The position numbers were made by a program, and so were the translations under genes. The notes beneath the pieces are model-generated. The model saw only the letters and a list, made by a program, of their open reading frames with translations, did no database searches and was not told the DNA's origin. Of a DNA stretch of 64,000 nucleotides, positions 10,999 through 22,511 are shown piece by piece (position 1 is the stretch's first letter; each line of letters begins with the position of its first letter). The stretch lies in assembly GCF_042477335.2 (NCBI RefSeq), contig NC_091251.1, forward strand, positions 36,162,501 to 36,226,500. The letters are read 5' to 3'. The DNA comes from Ovis canadensis. Lineage: Eukaryota > Chordata > Mammalia > Artiodactyla > Bovidae.

Positions 10999-11940
10999 AT
11001 GGAAAGAATCAATAGCACATTGTTGACTGAGTTCATTCTGACAGGAATTCCCTACCCACCTCAGCTAAGGACGTTTCTCTTTGGGTTCTTCCTGCTGATC
11101 TACATCCTGACTCAGCTGGGAAACCTGCTCATTCTAATCACTGTCTGTGTAGACCGGCAGCTCCATGCTCGTCCCATGTACATCTTTCTTGGTGTTCTCT
11201 CCATCATTGACATGGGCATCTCCTCTATCATTGTCCCTCGCCTCATGATGAACTTCACTTTAGGCCTCAAACCTATCCCATTTGGTGGCTGCATCGCCCA
11301 ACTCTATTTCTATCACTTTCTGGGCTCCACCCAGTGCTTCCTCTACACCTTGATGGCCTACGATCGGTATCTGGCAATATGCCGGCCCCTGCGCTACCCC
11401 ATGCTCATGAATGCTAAGCTGAGTACCTTGCTTGTGGCTGGAGCTTGGGTGGCAGGATCCATGCATGGGGCTCTCCAGGCCATCCTAACCTTCCGTCTGC
11501 CCTACTGTGGGCCCAACCAGGTAGATTACTTCTTCTGTGACATCCCTGCAGTTCTGAGACTGGCCTGTGCTGATACATCAGTCAATGAGCTTGTGACCTT
11601 TGTGGACATTGGGGTGGTAGTTGCCAGTTGCTTCTCGCTGATTCTCCTCTCCTACATACAGATCATTCAGGCCATCCTGAGAATCCGTACAGCTGATGGG
11701 CGGCGCCGCGCCTTTTCAACCTGTGGAGCCCATGTAACCATAGTAACTGTGTACTATGTACCCTGTGCCTTCATCTACCTGAGGCCTGAAACCGGCAGCC
11801 CCCTGGATGGGGCAGCTGCCCTCTTCCCCACAGCCATCACTCCTTTCCTCAACCCCCTCATCTACACTCTGCGGAACCAAGAGGTGAAGCTGGCCCTGAA
11901 GAGACTAATAGGCGGCCCAGGGACTAAGAGTGAGGTTTGA
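10999..11940 (+). CDS. OR10G3: Olfactory receptor 10G3 (family 10 odorant GPCR)
   Basis: Odorant GPCR with an intact 313-residue frame and seven hydrophobic segments. It shows an N-glycosylation site at Asn5 (NST), PMYIFLGVLS in loop 1, MAYDRYLAIC at the end of TM3, the loop-2 cysteine set (PYCGPNQVDYFFCD, LACAD), RRAFSTCGAH before TM6 and NPLIYTLRNQEVK in TM7. The ATG at 10999 gives MERINSTLL, matching human OR10G3 as I know it, and lies 3 bp after a splice-acceptor-like TCTCTGCAG. It is a tandem paralogue of OR10G2. The two share near-identical blocks in TM3, extracellular loop 2 and TM7 and differ mostly in TM1-2. A poly(A) signal follows at 12079. I see no lesion. Confidence 0.94.
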   Translation: MERINSTLLTEFILTGIPYPPQLRTFLFGFFLLIYILTQLGNLLILITVCVDRQLHARPMYIFLGVLSIIDMGISSIIVPRLMMNFTLGLKPIPFGGCIAQLYFYHFLGSTQCFLYTLMAYDRYLAICRPLRYPMLMNAKLSTLLVAGAWVAGSMHGALQAILTFRLPYCGPNQVDYFFCDIPAVLRLACADTSVNELVTFVDIGVVVASCFSLILLSYIQIIQAILRIRTADGRRRAFSTCGAHVTIVTVYYVPCAFIYLRPETGSPLDGAAALFPTAITPFLNPLIYTLRNQEVKLALKRLIGGPGTKSEV

Positions 11941-12078
11941 AAGGATCAGTCCCCCACTGGACAACTCTTCACATTTACAATTGATTCTAATGTTTAGATT
12001 TCAGTGAGGTTTTTTTTTTCCTTTTTCTCTTGCATGTAGCCACATAACACCAGTACAACAGGATTAAATACAGTTAAA

Positions 12079-12084
12079 AATAAA
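12079..12084 (+). terminator. Poly(A) signal candidate for OR10G3
   Basis: AATAAA lies 139 bp after the OR10G3 stop in unique sequence, so it is a plausible cleavage signal. No transcript evidence is available here. Confidence 0.5.
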
Positions 12085-12313
12085 ATACTTTGTGGCAGTT
12101 CCTTAGTGTCTTTCAGATAAACAATCTTCAGCTGCTCCATCAGTGGGGAGTGAGGCTAAGGCCATTAGAAGGTAGCTTGGCACATTCACACATCCAGAGG
12201 ATTGGCGTACGGAAAGTATCCAATGGGCCTTTTGACCCATAAGCACATTGCTTACCCCCTCATAAGAGGAATCATAGTTCTTTTAATAGGAGAATGTTCT
12301 TCAGTTCTGTTCC

Positions 12314-12317
<4 letters not shown>

Positions 12318-12368
<51 letters not shown>
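12318..12368. repeat. (AT)n microsatellite
   Basis: About 25 uninterrupted AT units, followed by ACATATATG. It is probably polymorphic and prone to cruciform extrusion. Confidence 0.97.
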
Positions 12369-12374
<6 letters not shown>

Positions 12375-12404
12375 TGTCTTAGGAGATAGTGCTAGGGAAA
12401 AAAC

Positions 12405-12500
12405 TGTAGGGATTTCTTGGTGGTCCAGTGGTTAAACAAGGGGTGTGGTTTGATCCCTGATCAGGGAACTAAGATTCCACATATGGCCACCAAAAAATTA
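12405..12500 (+). mobile_element. CHR-type SINE fragment (plus)
   Basis: Reads AGGGATTTCTTGGTGGTCCA, GTGGTTAAAC, box-B-like GGTTTGATCCC and CAGGGAACTAAGATTCCACA, the head of the cetartiodactyl tRNA-Glu-type SINE. Confidence 0.75.
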
Positions 12501-12717
12501 AAAGAAGCTGTAGATTCCTTGACGTGTGCATCTTTACAGGCCTGACTTTGAGGACATACTGACGCCCCAGTGGAATGTGAAGAGGAACTAAAGTATTTAG
12601 CTCGCCTTGCCTGCTGAAGAAATAAACCTCCTCTTAAACTGGTACTTTCACAATCCAAAGCAAATTAAAAATCCAAAAACAAGAATACAATTAAGTCTCT
12701 CTAAATGACTCAAATAT

Positions 12718-13790
12718 TCAGCTCAGTTCAGTCACTCAATCATGTCCAACTCTTTGAGACCCCATAAACCACAGCACACCAGGCCTCCCTGTCCATCACC
12801 AACTCCCGGAGTTCACCCAAAGTCAGGTGCATCGAGTCGGTGATGCCATCCAGCCATCTCATCCTCGGTCGTCCCCTTCTCCTCCTGCGCCCAATCCCTC
12901 CCAGCATCATGGTCTTTTCCAGTGAGTCAACTCTTCACATGAGGTGGCCAAAGTATTGGAGTTTCAGCATCAGCATCAGTCCTTCCAATGAACACTAGGA
13001 CTGGTCTCCTTTAGGATGGACTGGTTGGATCTCCTTGCAGTCCAGGGGACTCTCAAGAGTCTTCTCCAACACCACAGTTCAAAATCATTAATTCTTCAGC
13101 ACTCAGCTTTCTTCACAGTCCAACTCTCACATCCATACATGACCACTGGAAAAACCATAGCCTTGACTAGATGGACCTTTGTTGGCAAAGTAATATCTCT
13201 GCTTTTTAATATGCTATCTAGTCTGGTCATAAGTTTCCTTCCAAGGAGTAAGCATCTTTTAATTTCATGGCTGCAGTCACCATCTGCAGTGATTTTGGAT
13301 CCCAAAAAAGTAAAGTCTGACACTGCTTCCACTGTTTCCCCATCTATTCCCCATGAAGTGATGGGACCAGATGCCATGATCTTCGTTTTCTGAATGTAGA
13401 GCTTTAAGCCAACTTTTTCACTCTCCTCTTTCACTTTCATCAAGAGGCTTTTTAGTTCCTCTTCACTTTCTGCCATAAGGGTGGTGTCATCTGCATATCT
13501 GAGGTTATTGATACTTCTCCTGGCAGTCTTGATCCCAGCTTGTGCTTCTTCCAGTCCAGCATTTCTTATGATGTACTCTGCTTATAAGTTAAATAAGCAG
13601 GGTGACAATATACAGCCTTGACGTACTCCTTTTCCTATTTGGAACCAGTCTGTTGTTCCATGTCCAGTTCAAACTATTGCTTCCTGACCTGCATATAGTT
13701 TTCTCAAGAGACAGGTCAGGTGGTCTGGTATTCACATCTCTTTCAGAATTTTCCACAGTTTGTTGTGATCCACACAGTCAAAGGCTTATT
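12718..13790 (-). mobile_element. BovB RTE LINE, 5'-truncated (minus)
   Basis: Minus-strand BovB. The 3' end lies at 12718 (CAGTTCAGTCACTCAATC, complement of the ACTGAACTGA tail) and the copy runs 5' to about 13790 in the reverse-transcriptase region. The minus strand keeps a 126-codon open stretch at 13096-13476, with the RT C-terminal phrases GDCSHEIKRCLLLGRK and VVMYGCESWTVKKAE. The full protein is broken by frameshifts and the copy is dead. Confidence 0.92.
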
Positions 13791-13936
13791 ACCCAACATC
13801 AAAAAATAAAGCTCAATATGAAATTTCCTTTTAAAAGAAAATAGTACAATTAATTAGGACAGCATGATAATGTATCCAAATCCATATTCCATATCAAAAT
13901 TAGACTCATGAGGTTGACAAGATTTCCTGGAGTTGA

Positions 13937-14600
13937 CATCTGGTCCCATCACTTCATGGGAAACAGATGGGGAAACAGTGGAAACAGTGTCAGACTTTAT
14001 TTTGGGGGGCTCCAAAATCACTGCAGATGGTGACTGCAGCCACGAAATTAAAAGACGCTTACTCCTTGGAAGAAAAGTTATGACCAACCTAGATAGCATA
14101 TTCAAAAGCAGAGAAATTACTTTGCTGACTAAGGTCTGTCTAGTCAAGGCTATGGTTTTTCCAGTGGTCATGTATGGCTGTGAGAGTTGGACTGTGAAGA
14201 AGGCTGAGCGCCAAAGAATTGATGCTTTTGAACTGTGGTGTTGGAGAAGACTCTTGAGAGTCCCTTGGATTGCAAGGAGATCCAACCAGTCCATTCTGAA
14301 GGAGATCAGCCCTGGGATTTCTTTGGAAGGAATGATGCTAAAGCTGAAACTCCAGTACTTTGGCCACCTCATGCGAAGAGCTGACTCATTAGAAAAGACT
14401 CTGATGCTGGGAGGGATTGGGGGCAGGAGGAGAAGGGGACGACAGAGGATGAGATGGCTGGATGGCATCACTGACTCGATGGACGCGAGTCTGAGTGAAC
14501 TCCAGGAGTTGGTGATGGACAGGGAGGCCTGACGTGCTGCGATTTATGGGGTTGCAAAGAGTCAGACACGACTGAGCGACTGAACTGAACTGAACTGAAG
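13937..14600 (+). mobile_element. BovB RTE LINE, 5'-truncated (plus)
   Basis: Plus-strand BovB 3' segment beginning at the RT C-terminal 'SGPITSW' region and ending with the (ACTGA)n tail near 14600. One open frame of 199 codons at 13933-14532 survives (CSHEIKRRLLLGRK, YGCESWTVKKAER, YFGHLMRRADS). It lies head-to-head with the minus-strand copy at 12718-13790. Confidence 0.92.
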
Positions 14601-15700
14601 CAATGTGGGCAAACTGTGTGCAGTATCTCTGGTTTCAATCACTTAGCATCTCCTTAACTTATTATGCTTGTGCCTTATTGTGCAGCTTTTTGTATTGAAT
14701 GATTTCTTTATCCATGTGATGAAATCATGCTATCTATCAATATAAAGCAAACTCTCTTGGTCATAGCACAGAGTCAACAGTTTGGTCATGTTAATGTTTA
14801 TCTCCAAGGACTCACAAATTCATCTACTTCATATAGGAGACAGAACACTAACTGTTATCCATTGGATGAAGCTGATCCACACAATTTCCTAATATTCTGT
14901 TCAGAAAATTTGAGGTCAATTCCCTCAAATTAGAATATTTTTTGTGAAATATCTTAATCCTCAAAAATAATTAACAAATAAAGTGGTTGAAATGTGCATC
15001 ACAAAAATAAGCTTAAATCTGTAGCTCAGGAACTAAAAAAATTTCCCAAGGCTATTATACATCTTGTTCCTGTTTTTCCAGGTGCTTACCACAATTGCTA
15101 TCATAGCTGTTGTCTTAACAATTAACAAAATAACATTAAAGTGATCTGTAAATGTATAACAAAAATACTGATCAACAAGAACTAATACTGAAGCAAACAT
15201 TTGTTTAAAAAGTAGATTGGGCACTGTTGTGAATTTGTTAAATTAACACTTATTAAGTGGACCACAAGGTGCCAGATTAAAAACCATGGTTCAACAACAG
15301 AATACACAGGGCTTGAAATAGAGAAGTTTATTATTACTCACAGGTCCTGGAGACAGTATCCAGCAAGACTCAAGGGGCCCTATGGGGAGGGCAAGGCAGA
15401 ATGCAGATAAAGAACAACACGACCTAGGGCATATGCCTTTATTCAGCTTGGTGTGTAGAGTGTTTGAGGTTCCAGGCTAAGGCCAGATTAATAAATTCAA
15501 ACCAAAAGGGCAGAGTTTTGGGAAGCCACATGTGTTTCTCATTTAAAGGGCGCATAAGGGGAAAGTGCTAGAGGCAAGACAGCTGGTTGATCATTAGGGT
15601 GCTGGGGGAGTCATACCAGGAACTTCAATTTGGTTGTGACTCTGAGGGCTCCTATCTATAGAGTATATAGTCACGTGAGGGGCCAAGAGTCAGTTTAAGG
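14601..15700. other. Non-coding interval, possible old LTR-like repeat at 15270-15690
   Basis: Unique AT-rich sequence to about 15270. The following 400 bp has a composition and layout resembling an old interspersed element (TTTATTATTACTCACAGGTC ... GGGGGAGTCATACC), but I cannot assign a family. No gene is seen. Confidence 0.35.
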
Positions 15701-16345
15701 TTACTGTCGGCTACTTGACCATTGTACATTGAACTGTGCAATGGGGCAGTCATTTTGTAAAACAGTTTGGCAGTTACTAAAATCATTAAAACTAGAATTA
15801 CCATATGATCCAGTGATCCCATTTCTGGGTATATATCTAAACGAGTTGAAAGTAGGACTTCAAAGATATTTGTACACCCATGTTCGTAACAATATTATTC
15901 ACAATCACCAAAACATACAAACAACCCTTGTGTCCCTGAACAGATTTTGTTTGGATAAGCAAAACATGATATACACACACTGTGGAATATTATTCAGCCT
16001 TTTTTTAAAAAGGAAATTATGAAACCTGTTACAACATGGACGAATCTTTAAGGCATTATGCTAAGTAAAACAAGCCTGTGACAAAAAGACTCTTATATGA
16101 GTCTATACAAATTCCTCTTATATGAGATCCCTAAAGAAGTCAAATCCATGTAGACAGAAGTAGAATGGTGGTTGCCAGGGCCTGAAGGTAGAGGAAATGG
16201 AGAGCTAACAAAATTTCAGTTTTGCAAGATGCAAGGAGTTCTAGAGATTGGTTGTACAAGGTAAATATACTTAACACTACTGAACTAAACACTTAAAAAT
16301 GGAAGCTGGTAAATTTTATCTGTATTTTACAATTAAAAATAAAAT
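15701..16345 (+). mobile_element. L1 LINE 3' fragment (plus)
   Basis: Plus-strand L1 3' ORF2/UTR sequence: TTTTGTAAAACAGTTTGGCA, TTACCATATGATCCAGTGAT, TGGAATATTATTCAGCC and GGTGGTTGCCAGGGCCTGA, ending in an A-rich stretch. It has many stops. Confidence 0.75.
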
Positions 16346-16454
16346 GTAAAATCTTTTAAGGAAAGGGCAAGAAGAGAGGGAAAGAGGAATATAGATGAGA
16401 AAGGCCATATGTCCATTGAAGCTAGCTGAGTAGGAATTAATTCTATTTATTCAC

Positions 16455-16955
16455 GTGTGTTTCAGTTCACTCACTCAGTCATGTCCGACTCTGCAACTCC
16501 GTGGACTGCAGCACACCAGGCTTCCTTGTCCATCACCAACTCCTGGAGCCTGCTCAAACTCAAGTCCATCAAGTCAGTGACCCCATCCAACAATGTCTTC
16601 CTCTGCTGTCCCTTTCTCCTGCCTTCAGTGTTTCCCAGCATCAGGGTTTTTTCCAATGCGTCAGGTGGCCAAAGTATTGGAGTTTCAGCTTTAGCATCAG
16701 TCCTTCCAATGAATATTCAGGACTGATTTCCTTCAGGATTGACTGTTTGATCACCTTGCATTCCAAGGGACTCTCAAGAGTCTTCTTCAACACCACTGTT
16801 CAAAAGCATCAGTTCTTCAGTGCTCAGCTTTATTTACACTCCAACTCTCACATCCATCCATGACTACTGAAAAAATCATAGCTTTGACTAGACAGACCTT
16901 TGTTGGCAAAGTAATGTCTCTGCTTTTGAATATGACATCTAGGTTGGTCATGTGT
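16455..16955 (-). mobile_element. BovB/ART2A 3' segment (minus)
   Basis: Plus-strand text TCAGTCATGTCCGACTCTGC, CACCAACTCCTGGAG and CCAAAGTATTGGAGTTTCAG is the complement of a BovB 3' end. The copy is diverged and truncated near 16955. Confidence 0.88.
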
Positions 16956-18744
16956 GTTTGGAAATCCTCATAATAAAAGTTTTTTAAGCCATAGTCCTGA
17001 AAATCTCAGGAAGAAGGTTTCCAAACTGAGGGGAAAGCTAGTACAAGCCTCCAGGATAGAAAAGAGTTTGGCATGTTTGAAAGGAAAGCAAATGTTGTTG
17101 AACTGTAGTTCCTGGGGGGACAGAGTACATGATTACACAAGGGTCAGCTCATGTAAAGCCTTGGAAACTATGTAGGAAGTCTGGATTTAATTCATCAGCA
17201 GCTTAAAACAAAGCCCATTTATTAGCTCATGGTTTTATAGGTCACAAATCCAAAGCATAGAAGGAATTGGTTCTCTACTTAGGATGTCACAGGGCTAAAA
17301 TCAAGGAGTGCCTGAGTGGAGTTCCTGGTTGTCATCCTAGCTCACATGTCAGTTCCTGGCAACTATAAGACCTGGGTCCCTGTCTCCTTGTTGTCTTTCA
17401 GATAAAGGACATTCTCAGCCTCTAGGGCATTCTCAGCCCCCTGCCCAAATTCCTTGCCACAAGGCCCTCTCCATCTTCAAGGCCAACAATGGAGACTCAC
17501 CCTCACTTGGAATCCCTCTCATGCTTTGAGTCTCTCTCTCCACGAAGAATGCAGTCCTGATTGCCTGAAGGCTTACCTGATTAAGTCAGGTCCAAAGGTG
17601 ATAATCTTCCTATTTTAAGATCAACTCATTTGGAGCCTTAATTACCTCTGCAAACTCCCTTCACATCAACACCTAGAAGAAATTTTGATTGTGTTTGATT
17701 GAATAACTGGGAGAGAGTATACATACCAGAGGGCAAAAATCTTGGAGGTCATCTTAGCCAGGTACTTAAAAGCTTCTCAGCTTTCTCAATTTTCGTACTG
17801 GATAAAATGGGTGATTTGCTAGAAATCAGCTGCAAGAGGCATAATTACCTGCCTCCAGCTGTGGCATCTTTGGGGATACTGCAGCATTGGAAGGGCACTG
17901 TCCCCAGCCAGTGAAAGTGCAGTGAGGCCACCTAGGGTCAAGCTGTTTCTGCCCAACTCTACTTTAAGCAGCCTCTGCCCCACAGCTCTCATTGGGCTGC
18001 CTGAGACTTTCCCAGAACTGCATGGCAGTCTGAGGCTCTTTCTACCCAGCCTTGCTTCCTTATCCCTCTAGGTCTGCTATTCTGACTCTTAACAGTCAGC
18101 TTCCTAGAGAACTTGAATTAAAATACCTGACAATATAGAAAGATGGAAATAAATAATACCAAGTGGAAACCTCAATGTCATCTTCCCTCTCTTGAACGGT
18201 AAAAGTATATTTTCTCACTGGGATGTATATACTAGCTTATTTCTTTCTTGAAAGGAGATCCCAGTGACACCTCCATGACTGCCACATGGAGGATGTACCC
18301 ACTTCTACAATTTTGGAATGTGTTGTGGAGCAATTTACCATCCATTGTTGACATAAACTGTGGCTGCAACTGTAACTCTTCTATTGTCCACCTTGGTGAG
18401 TAGGCAGAGATCTGTATCTGTTTTGTTCACCACTGAATTTTTAATGGGAAGAAGAATGCTTAGAACATAGCAGATGCTTAATAAGTTTGTCTAATTAGTG
18501 AATAAATATAATTAAATATCTTGTCCCTTCACTTTATAAAAGAATACTTATTACCTCTCCCATCCTTCCCTCCATCTCTCTATCTTCACCTCCAGATTTC
18601 TGGCATCTGTGTTTTTTAATTGCCAAAGTTGATAATATTTTTATTCCATTCCATAACCACCAGTAGACCTTCATTACTCTGTTTATGATAATTCCAAATA
18701 TATAAAACCACTAAAAACAATTTACCTAAAGTTCTGTTCATTCA
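16956..18744. other. Non-coding interval with an unclassified old repeat at 17180-17650
   Basis: Positions about 17180-17650 (TTTATTAGCTCATGGTTTTA, GGGCTAAAATCAAGGAGTG, TCCATCTTCAAGGCCA, GATAATCTTCCTATTTTAAG) match an old interspersed mammalian repeat that I recognise but cannot name with confidence. The rest is unique, with no gene seen. Confidence 0.4.
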
Positions 18745-19390
18745 GTTCTGTTCAGTCGCTCAGTTGTGTCTGACTCTTTGCGACCCCATGGACTTCAGCA
18801 TGCCAGGCCTCCCTGTCCATCACCAACTCCCAGAGTTTACTCAAACTCATGTCCATCGTGTCAATGATGCCATCCAACTACCTCATCCTCTGTCGTCCCC
18901 TTCTCCTCCCGCCTTCAGTCTTTCCCAGCATCAAGGTCTTTTCAAATGAGTCAGTTCTTCGCATCAGATGGCCAAAGTATTGGAGTTTCAGCTTCAGCAT
19001 CAGTTGTTGCAATGAATATTCAGGACTGATTTCCTTTAGGATGGACTGGTTGGATTTCCTTGCTAACCAAGAGACTCTCAAGAGTCTTCTCCAACACCAC
19101 TGTTCGAAAGCATCAAGTCTTTGGTGCTCAGCTTTCATTATAGTCCAAATCTCACATCCACACATGACCACTGGAAAAACCATAGCTTTGACTAGACGGT
19201 CCTTTGTTGGAAATGTAATGTCTCTGCTTTTTAATGTTGTCTAGGTTGGTCACAACTTTTCTTCCAAGGAGCAAGCATCTTTTAATTTCATGGCTGCAGT
19301 CACCATCTGCAGTGATTTTGGAGCCCAGAAAAATAAAGTTTGTCACTGTTTCCATTGTTTCCCCATCTATTTGCCATGAAGTGATGGCCT
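18745..19390 (-). mobile_element. BovB/ART2A 3' segment (minus)
   Basis: Begins with the complement of the tail (TTCTGTTCAGTCGCTCAG) and runs through CATCCAACTACCTCATCCTC and GGCTGCAGTCACCATCTGCA to TTTGCCATGAAGTGATGG. The minus-strand frames at 18878-19183 and 19152-19409 are pieces of the same broken RT C-terminus. Confidence 0.92.
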
Positions 19391-19689
19391 GCTGCAGGGT
19401 TGGGGGCACTGAGTGGTAGCAGTGTGTGCTGGGACCTTTTGAAGGAGGTTGCCATTATCTTCATTACCTCCACCATAGTTTGGCCCCAGGTTAATAATAG
19501 GGAGGGAACACACCCCCACCCATCAACAGAAAGTTGGATTAAAGATTTACTGAGCATGTCCTCACCCATCTGAATAAGACCCAGTTTCCCCCTCAGTCAG
19601 TCTCTCCCATCAGGAAGCTTCCATAAGCCTCTTATCCTTCATCAGAGAGTAGACAGACTGAAAACCACAGTCCCAGAAAACTAACCAAT

Positions 19690-19870
19690 GTGATCATATG
19701 GACCACAGCCTTGTCTAACTCAGTGCAACTATGAGCCATGCCGTGTAGGGCCACCGAAGTTGGACGGGTCATGGTAGAGAGTTCTGACAAAATGCAGTCC
19801 ACTGAGAAGGGAATGGCAAACCACTTCAGTATTCTTGCCTTGAGGACCCCATGAACAGTATGAAAAGGGT
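19690..19870 (+). mobile_element. BovB internal fragment (plus)
   Basis: Contains 'GAGCCATGCCGTGTAGGGCCACC', GTCATGGTAGAGAGTTCTGA and GGCAAACCACTTCAGTATTC, which I recognise as BovB internal sequence 5' of the RT domain. It is an isolated piece with no tail. Confidence 0.55.
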
Positions 19871-20059
19871 ATTACATTATGACTGTGTAAATACTGCTCA
19901 TATGGTCAGTTAAGAATGCTGGGACTACACATCGTAATTGGTTATCTTCCTTATTCTCTTGCTCATGCCTCTCTCCTTGAGTTTTTACAAATTTTCAGTC
20001 ATTATATCATCTAAAGGATTCTCTTTTTGTCCCCAGAGGACCTCTGCCCTCCAGTTTGG

Positions 20060-20262
20060 CATCATAGTGTTGCTCAGTGGGTAAAGCGTATGCCTACAAT
20101 GCGGGAGACCCGGGTTCGATCCCTGGTTTGGGAAGATCCCCTGGAGAAGGAAATGGCAACCCACTCCAGTACTCTTGCCTGGAAAATCCCATGGACTGAG
20201 AAGCCTGATAGGCTACAGTCCATGGAGTCGCAAAGAGTCGGACACGACTGAGCGGCTTTCCC
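20060..20262 (+). mobile_element. Bov-tA SINE (plus)
   Basis: tRNA-like head with a well preserved box B (GGGTTCGATCCC) and box A region (GTTGCTCAGTGGGTAAAGCG), then the Bov-tA core and the GACACGACTGAGCGGCTT end. It is SINE promoter sequence, not a tRNA gene. Confidence 0.88.
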
Positions 20263-20429
20263 TTCCTTAGTACCCCAGCCAGGAATTGGGCCCATGCCCC
20301 CTAAAATGGAAAGTTCTAACCACTGGGCAACCAGGCAATTCCCTCTAGTGACTTTAATATTTTGTATTTTATATACATTATTATATACATTTTTCTACAA
20401 TTTGCTATCCCACACACACACATTATAGG

Positions 20430-20642
20430 CTTCCCTGGTAACTCAGATGGTAAAAAAAAAATCTGCCTGTAATACAGGACATCCAAGTTCAATCCCTGGG
20501 CTGGGAAGTCTCCTGGAGAAGGAAATGGCGACCCATTCCAGTATTCTTGACAGAGAACTCCACGGACAGAGGAGCCTGGCGGGCTACAGTCCATGAGGTC
20601 TTGAAGAGTCAGACATGACCGAACAACTAACACTTCACTTCT
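20430..20642 (+). mobile_element. Bov-tA SINE (plus)
   Basis: Diverged copy with an A-tract in the head (GATGGTAAAAAAAAAATCTG), a core of GGAAATGGCGACCCATTCCA and the end GAGTCAGACATGACCGAACA. Confidence 0.85.
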
Positions 20643-20914
20643 TTGAGCAACCAACTGTTGAATGACAGCTCTCTTTCCTTTCCTCCACATTATAAAATAT
20701 AATGTTCATTCCTTCAGGTCAGTACATATGGTTCTAACTCATTCTTTCTGAATAGCTGTACAATATTACTCAGGATGATTTTCATAATTTATTTAATCAT
20801 TCATCTTTGTGACTATTAGAGTGTTTTGAGTTTTTGTCACTATGAACAAACCTGAAATAAACATCTAAATACATCTAAAAATACCCTTACAATATTATTA
20901 CTTTTAGTACGGAC

Positions 20915-20990
20915 AGGTTTTATTTATTTTTGGCTAGACTGGGTCTTCCTCACTGCGCAGGCTTTCCTTTAATAGCACAACTCTCTCTAG
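20915..20990 (-). mobile_element. CHR-type SINE, 3' part (minus), split by BovB
   Basis: On the minus strand this reads CTAGAGAG ... GCCTGCGCAGTGAGGAAGAC, then CAGTCTAGCCAAAAATAAAT, the 3' part and A-rich tail of a CHR-type SINE. Its 5' part lies at 23429-23690. The two are separated by the BovB insertion and share the duplicated CTCTCTAG at the break. Confidence 0.75.
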
Positions 20991-22511
20991 CTGTGAGATG
21001 AGTGCAATTGTGCAGTAGTTTGAACATTCTTTGGCATTGTCTTTCTTTGGGATTGGAAAGAAAACTGACCTTTTCCAGTCCTGTGGCCACTGCTGAGTTT
21101 TCCAGATTTGCTGGCATATTAAGTGCAGCACCTTTACAGCATCATCTTTCAGGATTTGAAAGAGCTCCACTGGAATTCCATCACCTCCACTAGCTTTGTT
21201 CATAGTGATGCTTCTTAAGGCCCACTTGACTTCCCATTCCAGGATGTCTGGCTCTAGGTGAGTGATTGTACCATCGTGGTTATCTGGGTCGTGAAGATCT
21301 TTTTTTGTATAGTTCTTCTGTGTATTCTTGTCACCTTTCTTAATATCTTCTGCTTCTGTTAAGTCCATACCATTTCTGCCCATCTTTGCATGACATGTTC
21401 CCTTGGTATCTCTGATTTTCTTGTAGAGATCTCTAGTCTTTCCCATTCTATCATTTTCCTCTATTTCTTTGCACTGATCACTGAGGAAGTCTTTCTTATC
21501 TCTCCTTGCTATTCTTTGGAACTCTGCATTCTAATGGGTATATCTTTCCTTTTCTCCTTTGCCTTTTGCTTTTCTTCTTTTCTCGGCTATTTGTAAGGCC
21601 TCGTCATACAACCATTTTGCCTTTTTGCATTTCTTTTCCTTAGGGATGTTCTTGATCCCTGCCTCCTATACAATATCACAAACCTCTGTCCATAGTTCTT
21701 CAGGCACTCTGTCTGTTAGATCTAATCCCTTCAATCTATTTGTCACTTCCACTGTAAAACGCAACCCACTCCAGTACTCTTGCCTGGAAAATCCTATGGA
21801 CGGAGGAGCCTGGTAGGCTACAGTCCATGGGGTCACAAAGAGTCAGACATGACTGAGTGACTTCACTTTCACTTTCACTTGGATGGTCTAGTGGTTTTCC
21901 CTACTTTCTTCAATTTAAGTTTGAATTTGGCAATAAGGAGTTCATGATCTGACCCACAGTCAGCTCTCGGTCTTATTTTTGCTGACTGTATAGAACTTCT
22001 CTATCTTTGGCTGCAAAGAATATAATCAATCTGATTTCAGTGTTGACCATCTAATGATATTCATGTGTAGAGTCTTCTCTTGTGTGGTCAGAAGGGGTGT
22101 TTGCTATGTCCAGTGCATTCTCTTGGTAAAACTGTTAGCCTTTAACCAGCTTTGTTTTGTACTCCAAGGCCAAATTTGCCTGTTACTCCAGGTAGCTCTT
22201 GACTTCCTACTTTTGCATTCCAGTCCCCTATAATGAAGAGGACTTCTTTTTTGGTGTTAGTTCTAGGAGGTCTTGTAGGTCTTCATAGAACTGTTCATGT
22301 TCAGCTTGTTCAGATTACTGGTCGGGACATAGACTTGGATTACTGTGATATTGAATGGTTTGCCTTGGAAACAAGCAGAGATTATTCTGTCATTTTTGAG
22401 ATTACATTCAAGTACTGCATTTTGGACTCTTTTGTTGACTCTGATGTCTACTCCATTTCTTCTAAGAGATTCTTGCGCACAGTAGTAGATATAATGGTCA
22501 TCTGAGTTAAA
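20991..22511 (-). mobile_element. BovB LINE, inverted 5' segment (endonuclease to RT)
   Basis: Minus-strand BovB. Reading down from 22511 it passes endonuclease-region sequence (complement of TTGCGCACAGTAGTAGATAT), then the linker, and into the RT domain up to the 'TIALIS' position at about 20991. The frame at 20934-21446 (170 codons) carries MNKASGGDGIPVELF and FFPIPKKD, both RT-type phrases. A 125-bp plus-strand Bov-tA fragment interrupts it. With the plus-strand segment after it, it forms one element with a 5' inversion. Confidence 0.85.
21757..21881 (+). mobile_element. Bov-tA/Bov-A fragment nested in BovB
   Basis: Reads GCAACCCACTCCAGTACTCT, CCTGGAAAATCCTATGGACG and GAGTCAGACATGACTGAGTG, then (CTTTCA)n. 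It lacks the tRNA head. BovB sequence flanks it on both sides but is not contiguous across it, so some BovB sequence was lost. Confidence 0.8.

Noticed and set aside
13096-14532. Long open frames resembling a gene
   Set aside because: They are the C-terminal part of BovB reverse transcriptase (or its antisense), broken by frameshifts and repeated many times in the window.
20074-20130. tRNA-like box A and box B
   Set aside because: They form the head of a Bov-tA SINE followed by the Bov-A body. There is no complete cloverleaf. The same holds for the other SINE heads, for example near 43300.
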